Assembly: GCF_015210005.1 (NCBI RefSeq)
Contig: NZ_MU158698.1
Coordinates: 1,323,611-1,387,610 of the forward strand
Length of the DNA: 64,000 nucleotides
Source: Sphingobacterium hungaricum
Lineage (GTDB): Bacteria; Bacteroidota; Bacteroidia; Sphingobacteriales; Sphingobacteriaceae
Direction of reading: 5' to 3'
The position numbers were made by a program, and so were the translations under genes. Numbering within the stretch: position 1 is the stretch's first letter; the number at the start of each line of letters is the position of its first letter. Shown piece after piece: positions 43,630 to 52,644 of the stretch. A model generated the notes under the pieces. It was not told the DNA's origin. It saw nothing but the letters and a program-made list of their open reading frames with translations, and made no database searches.

Positions 43630-46056
43630 CTAATTCCTTAACGCCTTCCCTGTTGTCAGCATATGCTGAATGCGTTCTAGCGTTTTGCGCTCTGCGCAAA
43701 GTTCTAAGAATGTTTTACGTTCTAAATCCAATAAGTATTGTTCTGATACTTCTGTTGGTTGCGAAAGATTTCCGCCACACATTACCCATCCCAATTTTTC
43801 TGAAATCTTTTGGTCGTGGTCAGAAATGTAGTTTCCGGAACGCATGGAATTTGCACCAGCATACACGATTCCTAAACCTGAATTTCCTAAGACCTTGATA
43901 TCCGTACGGTGAGCCGGCTGTGTGTATCCTGCATCTGCCAATTCCAAAGCTTTTTCTTTGGCGTCAGCCAAAAGACGTTTGCGGTTCATGGTAATGGCAA
44001 ATTTTCCTTTCTGCAGGTAACCTAATTCATAGGCCTCGACTGCTGAAGTAGAAACTTTCGCTTGACCAATGGTCAAGAAACGGTCTTTCAAGGTATTCTG
44101 TACGATTTGGTCTTCACGGTATTCATCCGAGGCGCGCAAAGCAAATTCTTTCGAACCGCCTCCGCCAGGAATCACGCCGACTCCAAACTCAACTAATCCC
44201 ATGTATGTCTCTGCATGCAACTGAACAAAATCAGCGTGCATTGAAAATTCACAACCACCGCCTAAAGTCAGTTGGAACGGAGCAACGACAACTGGAATCG
44301 ACGAGTAACGAATGCGCATCGCTGTATTTTGGAACATGCGAACCGCCATATTTAATTCGTCGTAATCTTGTTCGACAGCCATCATGAAAATCATGCCGAT
44401 ATTTGCGCCAGCAGAAAAATTCTTTCCTTCATTGGTAATGACTAAACCTCGGTATTCCTTTTCTGCCAAATCAATCGCTTTGTTCAGTCCTTCAATGACT
44501 TCCCCGCCAATTGTATTCATTTTGGTGTGGAATTCGCAGTTGATAATGCCGTCGCCTAAATCAGTGATTGTAACACCCGAATTTTTCCAAACAGTTTTGC
44601 TGTCGCGAATGTTGTCTAGAACGATTAAATCTTCAGCTCCTGGAATTGGCTTATACGATTTTGACTCGATGTCATAATAATTTTTAACGCCATCAATAAC
44701 TTTGTAAAAACTTTCACAACCTGCTTCTAACATCTCATGCACCCATTGCGCAACCTCTCCGGTTTGACCTGGCAAACGTTTTTCTTCGTCTTTGATTTTA
44801 GCAATCGTCTCTTTGACGCCCAAGGCATCCCAAACCTCAAATGGGCCTAATTCCCATCCGAAACCGGCACGCATCGCATCATCAATGCGGAAGAAATCAT
44901 CTGTGATTTCAGGAACGCGATTCGACACATATTCGAAAAGCGGATAATGCATTGCTCGAAATAATTCGCCAGCCTTATCTGTTCCTTGTGCATACACTTT
45001 CATGCGCTTGCGAATATCTTCAATTGGTTTTGTTGCTTCCAACGTTGAAGATTTCACTTTTTGCTGTGTTTCGTAGTCCAAGGTCTTGAGATTCAATGAT
45101 AGAATTTCAGATTCGCCCTTGTCATTTTTTATTTTCTTATAAAAACCTTGCTTCGATTTTTCACCCAGCCATTTATTCTCCGCCATTTTAGAAATGTATG
45201 CTGGCAAGACAAAAACACCTTTCGCCTCATCATTCGGCGCATTCTGCGTTAGACCATTGGCGACATTGATTAGCGTATCCAATCCTACAACATCCGCTGT
45301 GCGGAAAGTAGCCGATTTTGGATGCCCCATGGCAGGTCCAGTAAATTTATCGACTTCTTCAACCGTCAAACCTAATTGCTCAACCAAATGAGTAATCGCT
45401 AACATCGAATACACGCCGATTCTATTTCCAATAAATGCTGGCGTGTCTTTACATAAAACAACCGTTTTACCTAAGATTTTATCGCCGAAATGCACCAAGA
45501 AGTCGATGACCTCTTTATCTGTATCCCCTGTCGGAATGATTTCCAGCAATTCTAAATAGCGTGGCGGATTGAAAAAATGCGTTCCGCAAAAATGTTTTTT
45601 GAAATCATCCGAACGTCCTTCGCTCATCAAATGAATCGGAATTCCCGAAGTATTCGAAGTAATCAACGTTCCCGGCTTTCTAAATTGCTCGACTTGGTCA
45701 AACACTGATTTTTTAATTTCCAAACGCTCTACGACGACCTCAATCACCCAGTCATACGAAGCAATATCTTTCATATTGTCTTCGAAATTTCCGGTTTTGA
45801 TTCTATTCACAAATGTTTTGCTATAGATTGGCGAAGGGTTTGTTTTTAAAGCAGTATCGAGAGAACTATTCACAATTCTGTTTTTTACAGCTGGACTTGA
45901 TAAGGTCAATCCTTTGCTTTCTTCCTGCGGAAGCAGTTCTTTTGGATTGATATCCAACAACAATACCTCTACGCCTATATTAGCAAAGTGGCATGCAATT
46001 CTGGATCCCATCACTCCGGATCCTAAAACGGCAACTTTTTTAATATTTCTGTTCAT
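43630..46056 (-). CDS. 3-hydroxyacyl-CoA dehydrogenase/enoyl-CoA hydratase fusion (FadJ-like, reversed order)
   Basis: The start is at ATG 46056 (MNRNIKKVAVLGSGVMG), since the Rossmann fold begins here; the longer ORF runs into marR. The 808 residues hold an N-terminal NAD-dependent hydroxyacyl dehydrogenase (VAVLGSGVMGSRIA, FCGTHFFNPPRYLELLEII, DTPAFIGNRIG) and a C-terminal crotonase domain (about 540-720; NEGKNFSAGANIGMIF, TLGGGCEFSMHAD, GVGVIPGGGG). E. coli FadB/FadJ have the opposite order. It carries out hydration and the second oxidation of beta-oxidation. It follows marR directly. Confidence 0.94.
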   Translation of the reverse strand: MNRNIKKVAVLGSGVMGSRIACHFANIGVEVLLLDINPKELLPQEESKGLTLSSPAVKNRIVNSSLDTALKTNPSPIYSKTFVNRIKTGNFEDNMKDIASYDWVIEVVVERLEIKKSVFDQVEQFRKPGTLITSNTSGIPIHLMSEGRSDDFKKHFCGTHFFNPPRYLELLEIIPTGDTDKEVIDFLVHFGDKILGKTVVLCKDTPAFIGNRIGVYSMLAITHLVEQLGLTVEEVDKFTGPAMGHPKSATFRTADVVGLDTLINVANGLTQNAPNDEAKGVFVLPAYISKMAENKWLGEKSKQGFYKKIKNDKGESEILSLNLKTLDYETQQKVKSSTLEATKPIEDIRKRMKVYAQGTDKAGELFRAMHYPLFEYVSNRVPEITDDFFRIDDAMRAGFGWELGPFEVWDALGVKETIAKIKDEEKRLPGQTGEVAQWVHEMLEAGCESFYKVIDGVKNYYDIESKSYKPIPGAEDLIVLDNIRDSKTVWKNSGVTITDLGDGIINCEFHTKMNTIGGEVIEGLNKAIDLAEKEYRGLVITNEGKNFSAGANIGMIFMMAVEQDYDELNMAVRMFQNTAMRIRYSSIPVVVAPFQLTLGGGCEFSMHADFVQLHAETYMGLVEFGVGVIPGGGGSKEFALRASDEYREDQIVQNTLKDRFLTIGQAKVSTSAVEAYELGYLQKGKFAITMNRKRLLADAKEKALELADAGYTQPAHRTDIKVLGNSGLGIVYAGANSMRSGNYISDHDQKISEKLGWVMCGGNLSQPTEVSEQYLLDLERKTFLELCAERKTLERIQHMLTTGKALRN

Positions 46057-46081
46057 TATATTGTGTTTTATTGGCTTTAAA

Positions 46082-46537
46082 TTAGATTTGTTCTTCTGTT
46101 GAAATAATATGAGGCTGATATTTCGCCGCCAAATCATTTATCTTCGTTAATGTTTTAATCAACTGATTTCGTTCTTTTTCCGAAAGCTCATTTTCTAAAA
46201 CGGTATTAAATTCTAGAACAACGTCTTTCGCAAGTTTGCGTTTTTCTTTCCCCAATTCTGTCAAATAGACTTTTACAGAACGCTTATCATTGGCATTGGT
46301 CTCGCGGTAAATAAAACCAAGACTTTCTAAATTGTTTAACACACGAGAAAGAGATGTTGTTTTGACACCTGTCGAATTAGCGATTTCGGAAACCGAAGTT
46401 CCATCCTTATGAATGTTGATTAAGATATAACCGGCAGCTTGTGTAAAGCCATATTGCGAGGCAATAACATTATATTTGTTGGCGACCGTCTGCCACGCAG
46501 TTTTAATGTAGTAATCTAAAGTTTTAAGTTGGCTCAT
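46082..46537 (-). CDS. MarR-family regulator of the beta-oxidation operon
   Basis: This 151-residue winged-helix protein has GYILINIHKDGTSVSEIANS, the recognition region TGVKTTSLSRVLNNLESLGFIYRE and the wing KRSVKVYLTELGKEKRK. It is the first gene of the operon, 25 bp before the fadJ-like gene. A palindrome overlapping the operon promoter lies immediately upstream. By analogy with other MarR proteins it probably represses the operon until an acyl-CoA or fatty acid ligand is present (inference). Confidence 0.92.
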   Translation of the reverse strand: MSQLKTLDYYIKTAWQTVANKYNVIASQYGFTQAAGYILINIHKDGTSVSEIANSTGVKTTSLSRVLNNLESLGFIYRETNANDKRSVKVYLTELGKEKRKLAKDVVLEFNTVLENELSEKERNQLIKTLTKINDLAAKYQPHIISTEEQI

Positions 46538-46540
46538 TTT

Positions 46541-46566
46541 AATTTGCTATGCTTGCATAACAAATT
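46541..46566. promoter_or_regulatory. Probable MarR operator
   Basis: AATTTGCTATGC and GCATAACAAATT form an inverted repeat with 11 of 12 matching positions and a TT centre. It begins 4 bp upstream of the marR ATG and overlaps the -7 box. Confidence 0.65.
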
Positions 46567-46590
46567 TAATAGAAATTACTAACAAATCAA
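46561..46590 (-). promoter_or_regulatory. Promoter of the marR-beta-oxidation operon
   Basis: On the minus strand TTG (46588-46590), 19 nt, then TAAATTTG (46561-46568) is a full match to the Bacteroidota promoter pattern. Its -7 box overlaps the palindrome. Confidence 0.65.
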
Positions 46591-46703
46591 ATTGTTTATT
46601 CATTTTTTAGTCAATTCATTCAAAACGACTTATATAAAAGAATATTTTAATCGCATACAAATCAAAAGTCTACTTTCATGCTTATAAATTATCGTAAAGA
46701 TTG

Positions 46704-46711
46704 TAACTTCG
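46704..46711 (+). promoter_or_regulatory. Possible -7 box of the dioxygenase gene
   Basis: TAACTTCG (one change from TAnnTTTG) lies 27 nt before the ATG. No good -33 element was found. Confidence 0.3.
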
Positions 46712-46738
46712 TACTGCGAACTATAAAATAAATAGCAA

Positions 46739-47701
46739 ATGGCAACTGTAAATATTCCACGTTTAGACCTCTTAGCTTATACAGCTGGAACAGAGGAACA
46801 ACGAAAAAACTTTTCACAAGAAATTGGAAAAGCCTTTAATGAAACTGGATTTGTGACTATAGCAAACCATGGTTTGAGTTCAGAATTAATCGATAATTTG
46901 TATCGCGTGGTCAAAGAGTTTTTTGATTTGCCGGAAGAAAAAAAATTGCATTATGAATTTCCGGAATTAGCAGGCCAGCGCGGATACACTTCTAAAGGCC
47001 GAGAAAAAGCGAAAGATTCAAAAACGCCGGATTTGAAAGAATTTTGGCAGCGAGGACAAACAATTATTGGCGAGGAATATTCTAAAAAAGATTTTCCCGA
47101 CAATATTCTTGTGGAAGAGATTCCAGAGTTCAACCAAGTAACTGCAGAAATTTATAAGCGCCTGGAAGATGCGGGACGGAATCTATTAAAAGCAATCGCC
47201 ACGTATTTGGAACTGCCAGAAAATTATTTTGAAGAGTTTGTTATCAACGGAAACTCTATCCTGCGTGCGATTCACTATTTCCCAATCGACAGACCGCAAG
47301 ATTTAGCGCCGGATGCTGTTCGTGCCGGAGCGCATGAAGACATTAATTTAATCACTTTATTAATTGGTGCAAGCGCCGATGGTTTGGAAGTATTGACCAA
47401 AGATGGAGAATGGTTCCCAATCAAAGCCAAAGGTGAAGACATTGTTGTCAATGTTGGCGATATGTTGCAACGATTGACCAATAATAAATTAAAATCGACT
47501 ACACACCGTGTGGTGAACCCGCCTGTTGAGTTGATGAAAAATTCGAGATATTCTGTTCCATTTTTCTTGCATCCAAAATCATCGATGAGCTTAGCAAGTT
47601 TGGAATCAACCATTAGCGAGGAATATCCTAAAGTATATGAAGATTACACAGCGGGTCAATATTTAGACGAACGCTTGCGAGAAATCGGATTAAAAATGTA
47701 A
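46739..47701 (+). CDS. 2-oxoglutarate/Fe(II)-dependent dioxygenase (isopenicillin N synthase-like)
   Basis: The protein is 320 residues. The N-terminal DIOX_N region (FNETGFVTIANHGLSSELI) is followed by the jelly-roll core with the iron ligands HED near residue 198-200 (RAGAHEDINLITLL) and a His in KSTTHRVVNP near 255, and the 2-oxoglutarate-type RYSVPFF. Family members oxidise diverse small molecules. The substrate is unknown. It is divergent from the marR operon and is followed 4 bp later by MITE copy B. Confidence 0.9.
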   Translation: MATVNIPRLDLLAYTAGTEEQRKNFSQEIGKAFNETGFVTIANHGLSSELIDNLYRVVKEFFDLPEEKKLHYEFPELAGQRGYTSKGREKAKDSKTPDLKEFWQRGQTIIGEEYSKKDFPDNILVEEIPEFNQVTAEIYKRLEDAGRNLLKAIATYLELPENYFEEFVINGNSILRAIHYFPIDRPQDLAPDAVRAGAHEDINLITLLIGASADGLEVLTKDGEWFPIKAKGEDIVVNVGDMLQRLTNNKLKSTTHRVVNPPVELMKNSRYSVPFFLHPKSSMSLASLESTISEEYPKVYEDYTAGQYLDERLREIGLKM

Positions 47702-47705
47702 CGAA

Positions 47706-47901
47706 AAAGAGGCTGTATCAAAAGTAAAATTGAAGTTGGCTTTACAAAATAAAATTTGGCCATCAGATTAAGGTGACTGTTTACAAAGAAAAAACGGGCA
47801 ATTTTCACATCGAAAATTGCCCGTTTTACTAACTTTAATCATTTGCTCAAAACTTAATTTGGCAAAAGATGTTCAAAATTGATTTATGATACAGCCTCTT
47901 T
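47706..47901. mobile_element. 196-bp MITE-like element, copy B
   Basis: It has the same 15-bp terminal inverted repeats as 8759-8954, at 47706-47720 and 47887-47901. It is the reverse complement of that copy with one mismatch (47767). It begins 4 bp after the dioxygenase stop and ends 32 bp before the stop of the convergent yjbR-like gene. No clear target duplication is seen. Confidence 0.8.
47791..47827. terminator. Bidirectional terminator-like hairpin inside MITE copy B
   Basis: AAAACGGGCAATTTTC (47791-47806) pairs perfectly with GAAAATTGCCCGTTTT (47812-47827), loop ACATC. Its minus strand carries the longer T-run toward the dioxygenase side. Confidence 0.75.
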
Positions 47902-47933
47902 TTTTATGATTTATCGTTCGGAACGAACGGCAT

Positions 47934-48290
47934 TTATTGTAATCCTTCTCTAATTTTAGCGGGCAGAGATTTCACGATTAGCTCATAACTGTGGTCGATC
48001 AATTCATTCAATTTCTGATCGGGCAATTCACGATTCGCATACACCGTATTCCAATGCTTTTTGTTCATGTGATAACCTGGGATGACCGTCTGTTCGAATT
48101 CCTCACGCAATTCAACTGCATATTCGGGGTCGCATTTGACATTAAATGAAAGGTCATCAATCTGACCCAAGCCAACTAAAAGAAAAACTTTTTCGGCAAC
48201 TTTAAATACAAGCGTGTCAGGACCAAATGGAAGCGTTTCAAAAGCTCCTTTTTTTGATAGGCAATATTCACGAAGTTGTTCGATGTTCAT
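47934..48290 (-). CDS. MmcQ/YjbR-family protein
   Basis: The start is at ATG 48290 (MNIEQLREYCLSKKG), the family's usual beginning; a longer ORF adds 7 residues. The 118 residues follow the YjbR pattern: FGPDTLVFKVAEKVFLLVGL, FNVKCDPEYAVELREEF, PGYHMNKKHWNTVYANRELPD. The fold (CyaY-like) is annotated as possibly DNA-binding, but its role is unknown. It lies 29 bp after a thioredoxin-like gene on the same strand. Confidence 0.9.
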   Translation of the reverse strand: MNIEQLREYCLSKKGAFETLPFGPDTLVFKVAEKVFLLVGLGQIDDLSFNVKCDPEYAVELREEFEQTVIPGYHMNKKHWNTVYANRELPDQKLNELIDHSYELIVKSLPAKIREGLQ

Positions 48291-48319
48291 CTTTCTAATG
48301 TAATTGGTCAAACAATAAA

Positions 48320-48877
48320 TTATCCCCAGTTAAGCACTTCTAAAAGTTCTCTTTGCAATTCCTCTCCATGGTCTTCATTATACCATTTCTGCATGACTTC
48401 TTTGACTTCGTCAAATGATTTCCCTTCCTCTTTCATCTGATTAAAGATAGCCGTTAGCTTTTCTGGTCTCGGGCCCCAAATTCCTTTATCGTGCCCAACA
48501 TCGTTGCGAATAATCAATTTAGGAATGGATTTGCTACCATTAGTTAAGTAGTCATCAATCAAAAATGGTTCTGAATCTCTTAACTGAATATCTAAATCGA
48601 TGTTCGGGTTGTCTTTGACAATGGAATAAATTTGAGGCACGGAATGTGCCGCATCTCCACACCAAGGTTCTGTGATAAGAATCCAATGCTGCGGTTCGGA
48701 AATATGTTGAATTTCTGAAAGGATTGTTTCGCTAGGAGTAAATTTTTTCAACCAGCGATTCATTCTCGCCCAGTTTAATTTCGTGTAATTTAAATAATCC
48801 TCTTTCTTGTAAACTTCGTGTTCTTCTGGGTTGTTTAATATTGACTCAAAATAATCCAGGTACTCGTCAAATTTCAT
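48320..48877 (-). CDS. Thioredoxin-fold protein with a one-cysteine WCGDA motif
   Basis: The 185 residues, without a signal peptide, form a thioredoxin-like fold. The active-site position reads EPWCGDAAHSVPQ, keeping only the first Cys of CxxC, and the cis-Pro region reads KSIPKLII. A dithiol redox role is therefore unlikely; this WCGDA subgroup is common in Bacteroidota and of unknown function. It is divergent from dnaK. Confidence 0.85.
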   Translation of the reverse strand: MKFDEYLDYFESILNNPEEHEVYKKEDYLNYTKLNWARMNRWLKKFTPSETILSEIQHISEPQHWILITEPWCGDAAHSVPQIYSIVKDNPNIDLDIQLRDSEPFLIDDYLTNGSKSIPKLIIRNDVGHDKGIWGPRPEKLTAIFNQMKEEGKSFDEVKEVMQKWYNEDHGEELQRELLEVLNWG

Positions 48878-48967
48878 AATATGTAAAATATGGGGCTAAA
48901 TTACAAAATAATTAATGCCTTGGCCACAATTGATGTTTGGAATATGTCAAAATAATACCAGACAAAA

Positions 48968-48982
48968 ATGACATATTGTCAT
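48968..48982. promoter_or_regulatory. Palindrome in the dnaK upstream region
   Basis: ATGACA and TGTCAT flank TAT as a perfect inverted repeat about 80 bp upstream of a sigma-54-like promoter. It may be an activator or repressor site shared by the two divergent genes. Confidence 0.45.
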
Positions 48983-49045
48983 AAAAACACATTGCGAAGC
49001 ATTAAATTTTATCTTTTAGCTGGAATAAGCCATTTCTGTATCGCT

Positions 49046-49061
49046 TGGCACAAGGGTTGAT
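49046..49061 (+). promoter_or_regulatory. Sigma-54-like promoter of dnaK
   Basis: TGGCAC-AAGGG-TTGAT matches the -24/-12 pattern (TGGCAC-N5-TTGCA) except for the last two bases, 46 nt before the ATG. No TTG-N19-TAnnTTTG promoter was seen here. Confidence 0.45.
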
Positions 49062-49107
49062 AGAATCATTGTAAATATTAAATTAAGAGTTAAACAAAAT
49101 AGTAGAT

Positions 49108-51021
49108 ATGTCAAAAATTATAGGAATCGACTTAGGAACTACAAACTCATGTGTAGCCGTAATGGAAGGTAATGAGCCAGTAGTTATCGCAAACAATGAG
49201 GGAAAACGCACGACCCCATCTATCGTAGCATTTGTAGATGGAGGAGAACGCAAAGTAGGTGACCCTGCAAAACGTCAGGCAATCACAAATCCACATAAGA
49301 CGGTTTATTCGATTAAACGTTTTATGGGTTTATCTTATGATGAGTCTGTAAAAGAAGCTGAACACGTACCTTACAAAATAGTTAAAGGCGACAACAATAC
49401 GCCTCGTGTAGAAATCGACGACAGAAAATATACACCACAAGAAATTTCGGCAATGATTCTTCAAAAAATGAAGAAAACTGCGGAAGATTTCTTAGGGCAT
49501 GAAGTAACCGAAGCAGTTATCACTGTTCCTGCTTATTTCAACGATGCTCAACGCCAAGCAACAAAAGAAGCTGGCGAGATCGCTGGATTAACGGTTAAAC
49601 GTATTATCAATGAGCCAACTGCAGCTGCTTTAGCTTACGGTTTGGACAAAGCACACAAAGACATGAAAATTGTTGTTTTTGACTGTGGTGGTGGTACGCA
49701 TGACGTTTCGGTTTTAGATTTAGGTGACGGTGTTTTCGAAGTAAAATCAACTGATGGTGATACACACTTAGGTGGTGATGACTTTGATAATGTAATTATC
49801 AATTGGTTAAATGACGAATTCAAAACTGAAAACAATGGTTTTGATTTGAAAAAAGACCCAATGGCATTGCAACGTTTGAAAGAAGCTGCTGAAAAAGCGA
49901 AAATCGAATTATCAAGCACGACTTCAACTGAAATCAATTTGCCATACATTACGGCTGATGCAACTGGTCCAAAACACTTAGTTCGTACTTTATCACGTGC
50001 TAAATTTGAATCTTTAGCTGCAGACTTAATCAAACGCACAATTGAGCCTTGTCGTACAGCATTGAAAAACGCTGGTTACTCGACTTCGGATATTGACGAA
50101 ATCATTTTAGTAGGTGGATCGACTCGTATCCCTGCAATCGTTGATGCTGTTAAAGCATTTTTCGGAAAAGAACCTTCTAAAGGTGTTAACCCAGATGAAG
50201 TTGTAGCTTTAGGTGCTGCAATTCAAGGTGGTGTATTAACTGGAGAAGTGAAAGACGTTTTATTATTAGACGTTACGCCACTTTCTTTAGGTATCGAAAC
50301 AATGGGTGGTGTAATGACTAAATTGATCGAAGCAAACACAACTATTCCGACTAAAAAGTCAGAAACGTTCTCAACTGCTTCGGATAACCAACCATCTGTG
50401 GAAATCCACATCTTGCAAGGTGAGCGCCCTATGGCTGCGCAAAATCGTACGATTGGCCGTTTCCACTTAAATGATATTCCTTCTGCACCTCGTGGAATAC
50501 CTCAAATCGAAGTTACTTTCGATATTGATGCAAACGGTATCATTAAGGTTTCAGCAAAAGATAAAGCGACAGGAAAAGAGCAAAATATCCGTATCGAAGC
50601 ATCTTCAGGTTTATCAGACGAAGAAATCAAAAAAATGAAAGAAGAAGCAGAAGCAAATGCTGAATCGGACAAAAAATTGAAAGAAGAAGCTGATAAAATT
50701 AACACAGCTGATGCATTGATTTTCTCTACAGAAAAACAATTGAAAGAATACGGAGAGAAAATTTCTGCAGACAAAAAAGCTCCGATCGAAGCAGGTTTAG
50801 AAAAACTAAAAGTTGCTTATGCAGCTAAAAACTTTGCGGATATCGATACAGCTTCTGCTGAATTGCAAAATGCTTGGAACGCAGCTTCTGAAGAAATGTA
50901 TGCACAGACTCAGGGAGCAGATGGACAGCAAGGCCAACCTAATCCAGGTCAACCAACGAATGATGGCGGATCAGATGATGCTGGCGAAGTTCAAGATGTA
51001 GATTTTGAAGAAGTAAAATAG
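49108..51021 (+). CDS. dnaK: Molecular chaperone DnaK (Hsp70)
   Basis: The 637 residues start [18 protein letters not shown]. The ATPase domain has [46 protein letters not shown] (Cys and His where E. coli has Leu and Phe) and [10 protein letters not shown]. The interdomain linker [15 protein letters not shown] is present, then the substrate-binding domain, and a Gly/Gln/Asp-rich tail ends EEVK. It folds and refolds proteins with DnaJ and GrpE, whose genes are not adjacent. Confidence 0.98.
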   Translation: MSKIIGIDLGTTNSCVAVMEGNEPVVIANNEGKRTTPSIVAFVDGGERKVGDPAKRQAITNPHKTVYSIKRFMGLSYDESVKEAEHVPYKIVKGDNNTPRVEIDDRKYTPQEISAMILQKMKKTAEDFLGHEVTEAVITVPAYFNDAQRQATKEAGEIAGLTVKRIINEPTAAALAYGLDKAHKDMKIVVFDCGGGTHDVSVLDLGDGVFEVKSTDGDTHLGGDDFDNVIINWLNDEFKTENNGFDLKKDPMALQRLKEAAEKAKIELSSTTSTEINLPYITADATGPKHLVRTLSRAKFESLAADLIKRTIEPCRTALKNAGYSTSDIDEIILVGGSTRIPAIVDAVKAFFGKEPSKGVNPDEVVALGAAIQGGVLTGEVKDVLLLDVTPLSLGIETMGGVMTKLIEANTTIPTKKSETFSTASDNQPSVEIHILQGERPMAAQNRTIGRFHLNDIPSAPRGIPQIEVTFDIDANGIIKVSAKDKATGKEQNIRIEASSGLSDEEIKKMKEEAEANAESDKKLKEEADKINTADALIFSTEKQLKEYGEKISADKKAPIEAGLEKLKVAYAAKNFADIDTASAELQNAWNAASEEMYAQTQGADGQQGQPNPGQPTNDGGSDDAGEVQDVDFEEVK

Positions 51022-51042
51022 GTTAGAATATATATTTATAGG

Positions 51043-51075
51043 AAGGGTTGTCAATTCAGTTTGACAACCCTTTTT
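51043..51075. terminator. Terminator after dnaK (also serves the convergent HTH gene)
   Basis: AAGGGTTGTCAA/TTGACAACCCTT form a perfect 12-bp stem with a 6-nt loop, followed by TTT. Confidence 0.88.
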
Positions 51076-51082
51076 ATTTTAA

Positions 51083-51286
51083 TCAAAAATCCTTCTTTTC
51101 CAACTCAAACAATTCTTCAATTGATTTTTCTAATATTTTAGAAAGCTTTAATGCCAAAACGGTAGAAGGAACATATTTTTCTGCTTCTAAGGCATTGATA
51201 GTCTGCCTGCTGACCGAAACCAAATTTGCCAATTGTTCTTGAGAATAACTTTTCATTAGCCGATTAATTTTTATGTTATTCTTCAT
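51083..51286 (-). CDS. Small XRE-family HTH regulator
   Basis: The 67 residues are almost entirely one Cro/C1 helix-turn-helix: MKSYSQEQLANLVSVSRQTINALEAEKYVPSTVLALKLSKIL. It belongs to the YozG-like short regulators. Its first 11 bp overlap the end of the membrane protein gene, so the two are coexpressed; it probably controls its own operon. Confidence 0.9.
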   Translation of the reverse strand: MKNNIKINRLMKSYSQEQLANLVSVSRQTINALEAEKYVPSTVLALKLSKILEKSIEELFELEKKDF

Positions 51287-51755
51287 TTCTACTAGATCTT
51301 TTATATTTAAACAATTGGTAGTTAAAAATGAGAATAAATATAATTAATAAAAAATGTGGTATAAATACCATAAGAGTTAGATACATCGTTCCAAAAACAA
51401 AGAGACTAACGAATATAACGTAAATCATTAAAGACAACACACTCCACGACCACGAAAACAATCGCAAAGAACTGATAAATTCATCTTCAATCTGCTTTCT
51501 GCTAAACGCGATTCCACACAAACCTATTAATGCCGTTAAAGCGATTACTACCACAGTGATGTTAACTTCTGAAAACCCAAAATATATTACATTCCCATCT
51601 TTATAGAAAGAAGAATTATCTATAAAAACAAATGTTTTCATTTTTAGTCTAGCAGAATCGTCCGAAGTTATTATCAAATAGATACAAAACGAGATGAGAA
51701 GAATGGTTAGACCAATCCATCGAAAGTAACTAGGCAATAATGGTATTTTTTTCAT
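51276..51755 (-). CDS. Small integral membrane protein paired with an HTH regulator
   Basis: The 159 residues have four predicted membrane helices (about 12-30, 65-83, 100-122 and 127-148). No domain is recognised. Membrane protein plus YozG-type HTH pairs are common in bacteria, usually without known function. It has no features of a toxin. Confidence 0.75.
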   Translation of the reverse strand: MKKIPLLPSYFRWIGLTILLISFCIYLIITSDDSARLKMKTFVFIDNSSFYKDGNVIYFGFSEVNITVVVIALTALIGLCGIAFSRKQIEDEFISSLRLFSWSWSVLSLMIYVIFVSLFVFGTMYLTLMVFIPHFLLIIFILIFNYQLFKYKRSSRNEE

Positions 51756-51884
51756 TATGCTATAAGTTTTAAATGATTTATTAAATCAAATGTAAAACAA
51801 ACATTACATAATGACAAATATTTTTTACCTAAAGTAAAAAAATACTTTACATTTTTATAGGAATTGAGAACATAGGCTTTGTGG

Positions 51885-52571
51885 CTATTTCTTTCTATAT
51901 TTATTCATGACGCCCGACTCAAAAATAGTCCAGACAGCAGCTGGCATTTTTGCCCTTTTTAAGCCAGTATTTGTCCAAGTGTTGCAGGTAAAAAATAGAT
52001 TATAAGAACCTTTGGCTTCATAAAACGCATCATCTAATCCATACTGTGCATTGGTCTTGATGTATATCGGTTTGTTATCTGCGCCAACATCAATACTTCC
52101 AAGCACATAATCAATCAAAATTTTATATTGGCTTGAATCGATCTGAACCGGAATACACAACTCATTTTCGGTCATTTTCTGATAGTATGTTACATGAAGC
52201 GCGGACTCGCTAAGGCCAAATGCAGCTTTAAAGGCAACTGAAGCTTTTAAATCCTTCCATTCTGGCGTTTGCAGGTAAAACCCTTTATCACCCCATCCAA
52301 TACCTACATAGTGTTGATCAGGATTCTGTCCTTTCGTATTTGAATAAGGGAATAATTTATTCCAATCGATCCATTTGGATTTTACAGGCACCACAAATTC
52401 AGAATGCACGCCGTTGGACAAGATGTACATATCTACCTTCTCTTCGTGATAGGTATCAGCTTTGACAGAGGTGGGAATTAATGAAAAGATAAATGCAATA
52501 AGGACATAGAGAATCAATACCCCTAGCAGCAGTGAAATGAAATACGCCAAATATCTTAGAAATTTAAGCAA
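51885..52571 (-). CDS. DUF2459/TIGR02117-family membrane-anchored protein
   Basis: The start is TTG 52571 (MLKFLRYLAYFISLL); no in-frame ATG gives a better N-terminus. The 228 residues have an N-terminal membrane anchor (about 8-30) and a periplasmic domain with YILSNGVHSEFVVPV, YVGIGWGDKGFYLQTPEW and FFTCNTWTNTGLKRA, where His and Cys suggest a papain-like hydrolase fold. The family's role is unknown. Confidence 0.82.
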   Translation of the reverse strand: MLKFLRYLAYFISLLLGVLILYVLIAFIFSLIPTSVKADTYHEEKVDMYILSNGVHSEFVVPVKSKWIDWNKLFPYSNTKGQNPDQHYVGIGWGDKGFYLQTPEWKDLKASVAFKAAFGLSESALHVTYYQKMTENELCIPVQIDSSQYKILIDYVLGSIDVGADNKPIYIKTNAQYGLDDAFYEAKGSYNLFFTCNTWTNTGLKRAKMPAAVWTIFESGVMNKYRKK

Positions 52572-52596
52572 CGTTGTTAGGATTATAAATAAAAAA

Positions 52597-52618
52597 GGTT
52601 AGCAATTGATTGCTAACC
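52597..52618 (-). terminator. Terminator after the nucleotidyltransferase gene
   Basis: GGTTAGCAAT/ATTGCTAACC form a near-complete hairpin, followed on the minus strand by TTTTTT. Confidence 0.85.
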
Positions 52619-52644
52619 ATGAAGTTATAAAATATTTTTTAAAT

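Noticed and set aside
39748..46537. Genomic island carrying the beta-oxidation operon
   Set aside because: Genes are typical for the group and the repeats border only the S23 genes, not the whole block; no integrase or tRNA is present.
51083..51755. Toxin-antitoxin pair
   Set aside because: The partner of the HTH protein is a four-helix membrane protein with no toxin family features, and HTH/membrane pairs of this type are common.
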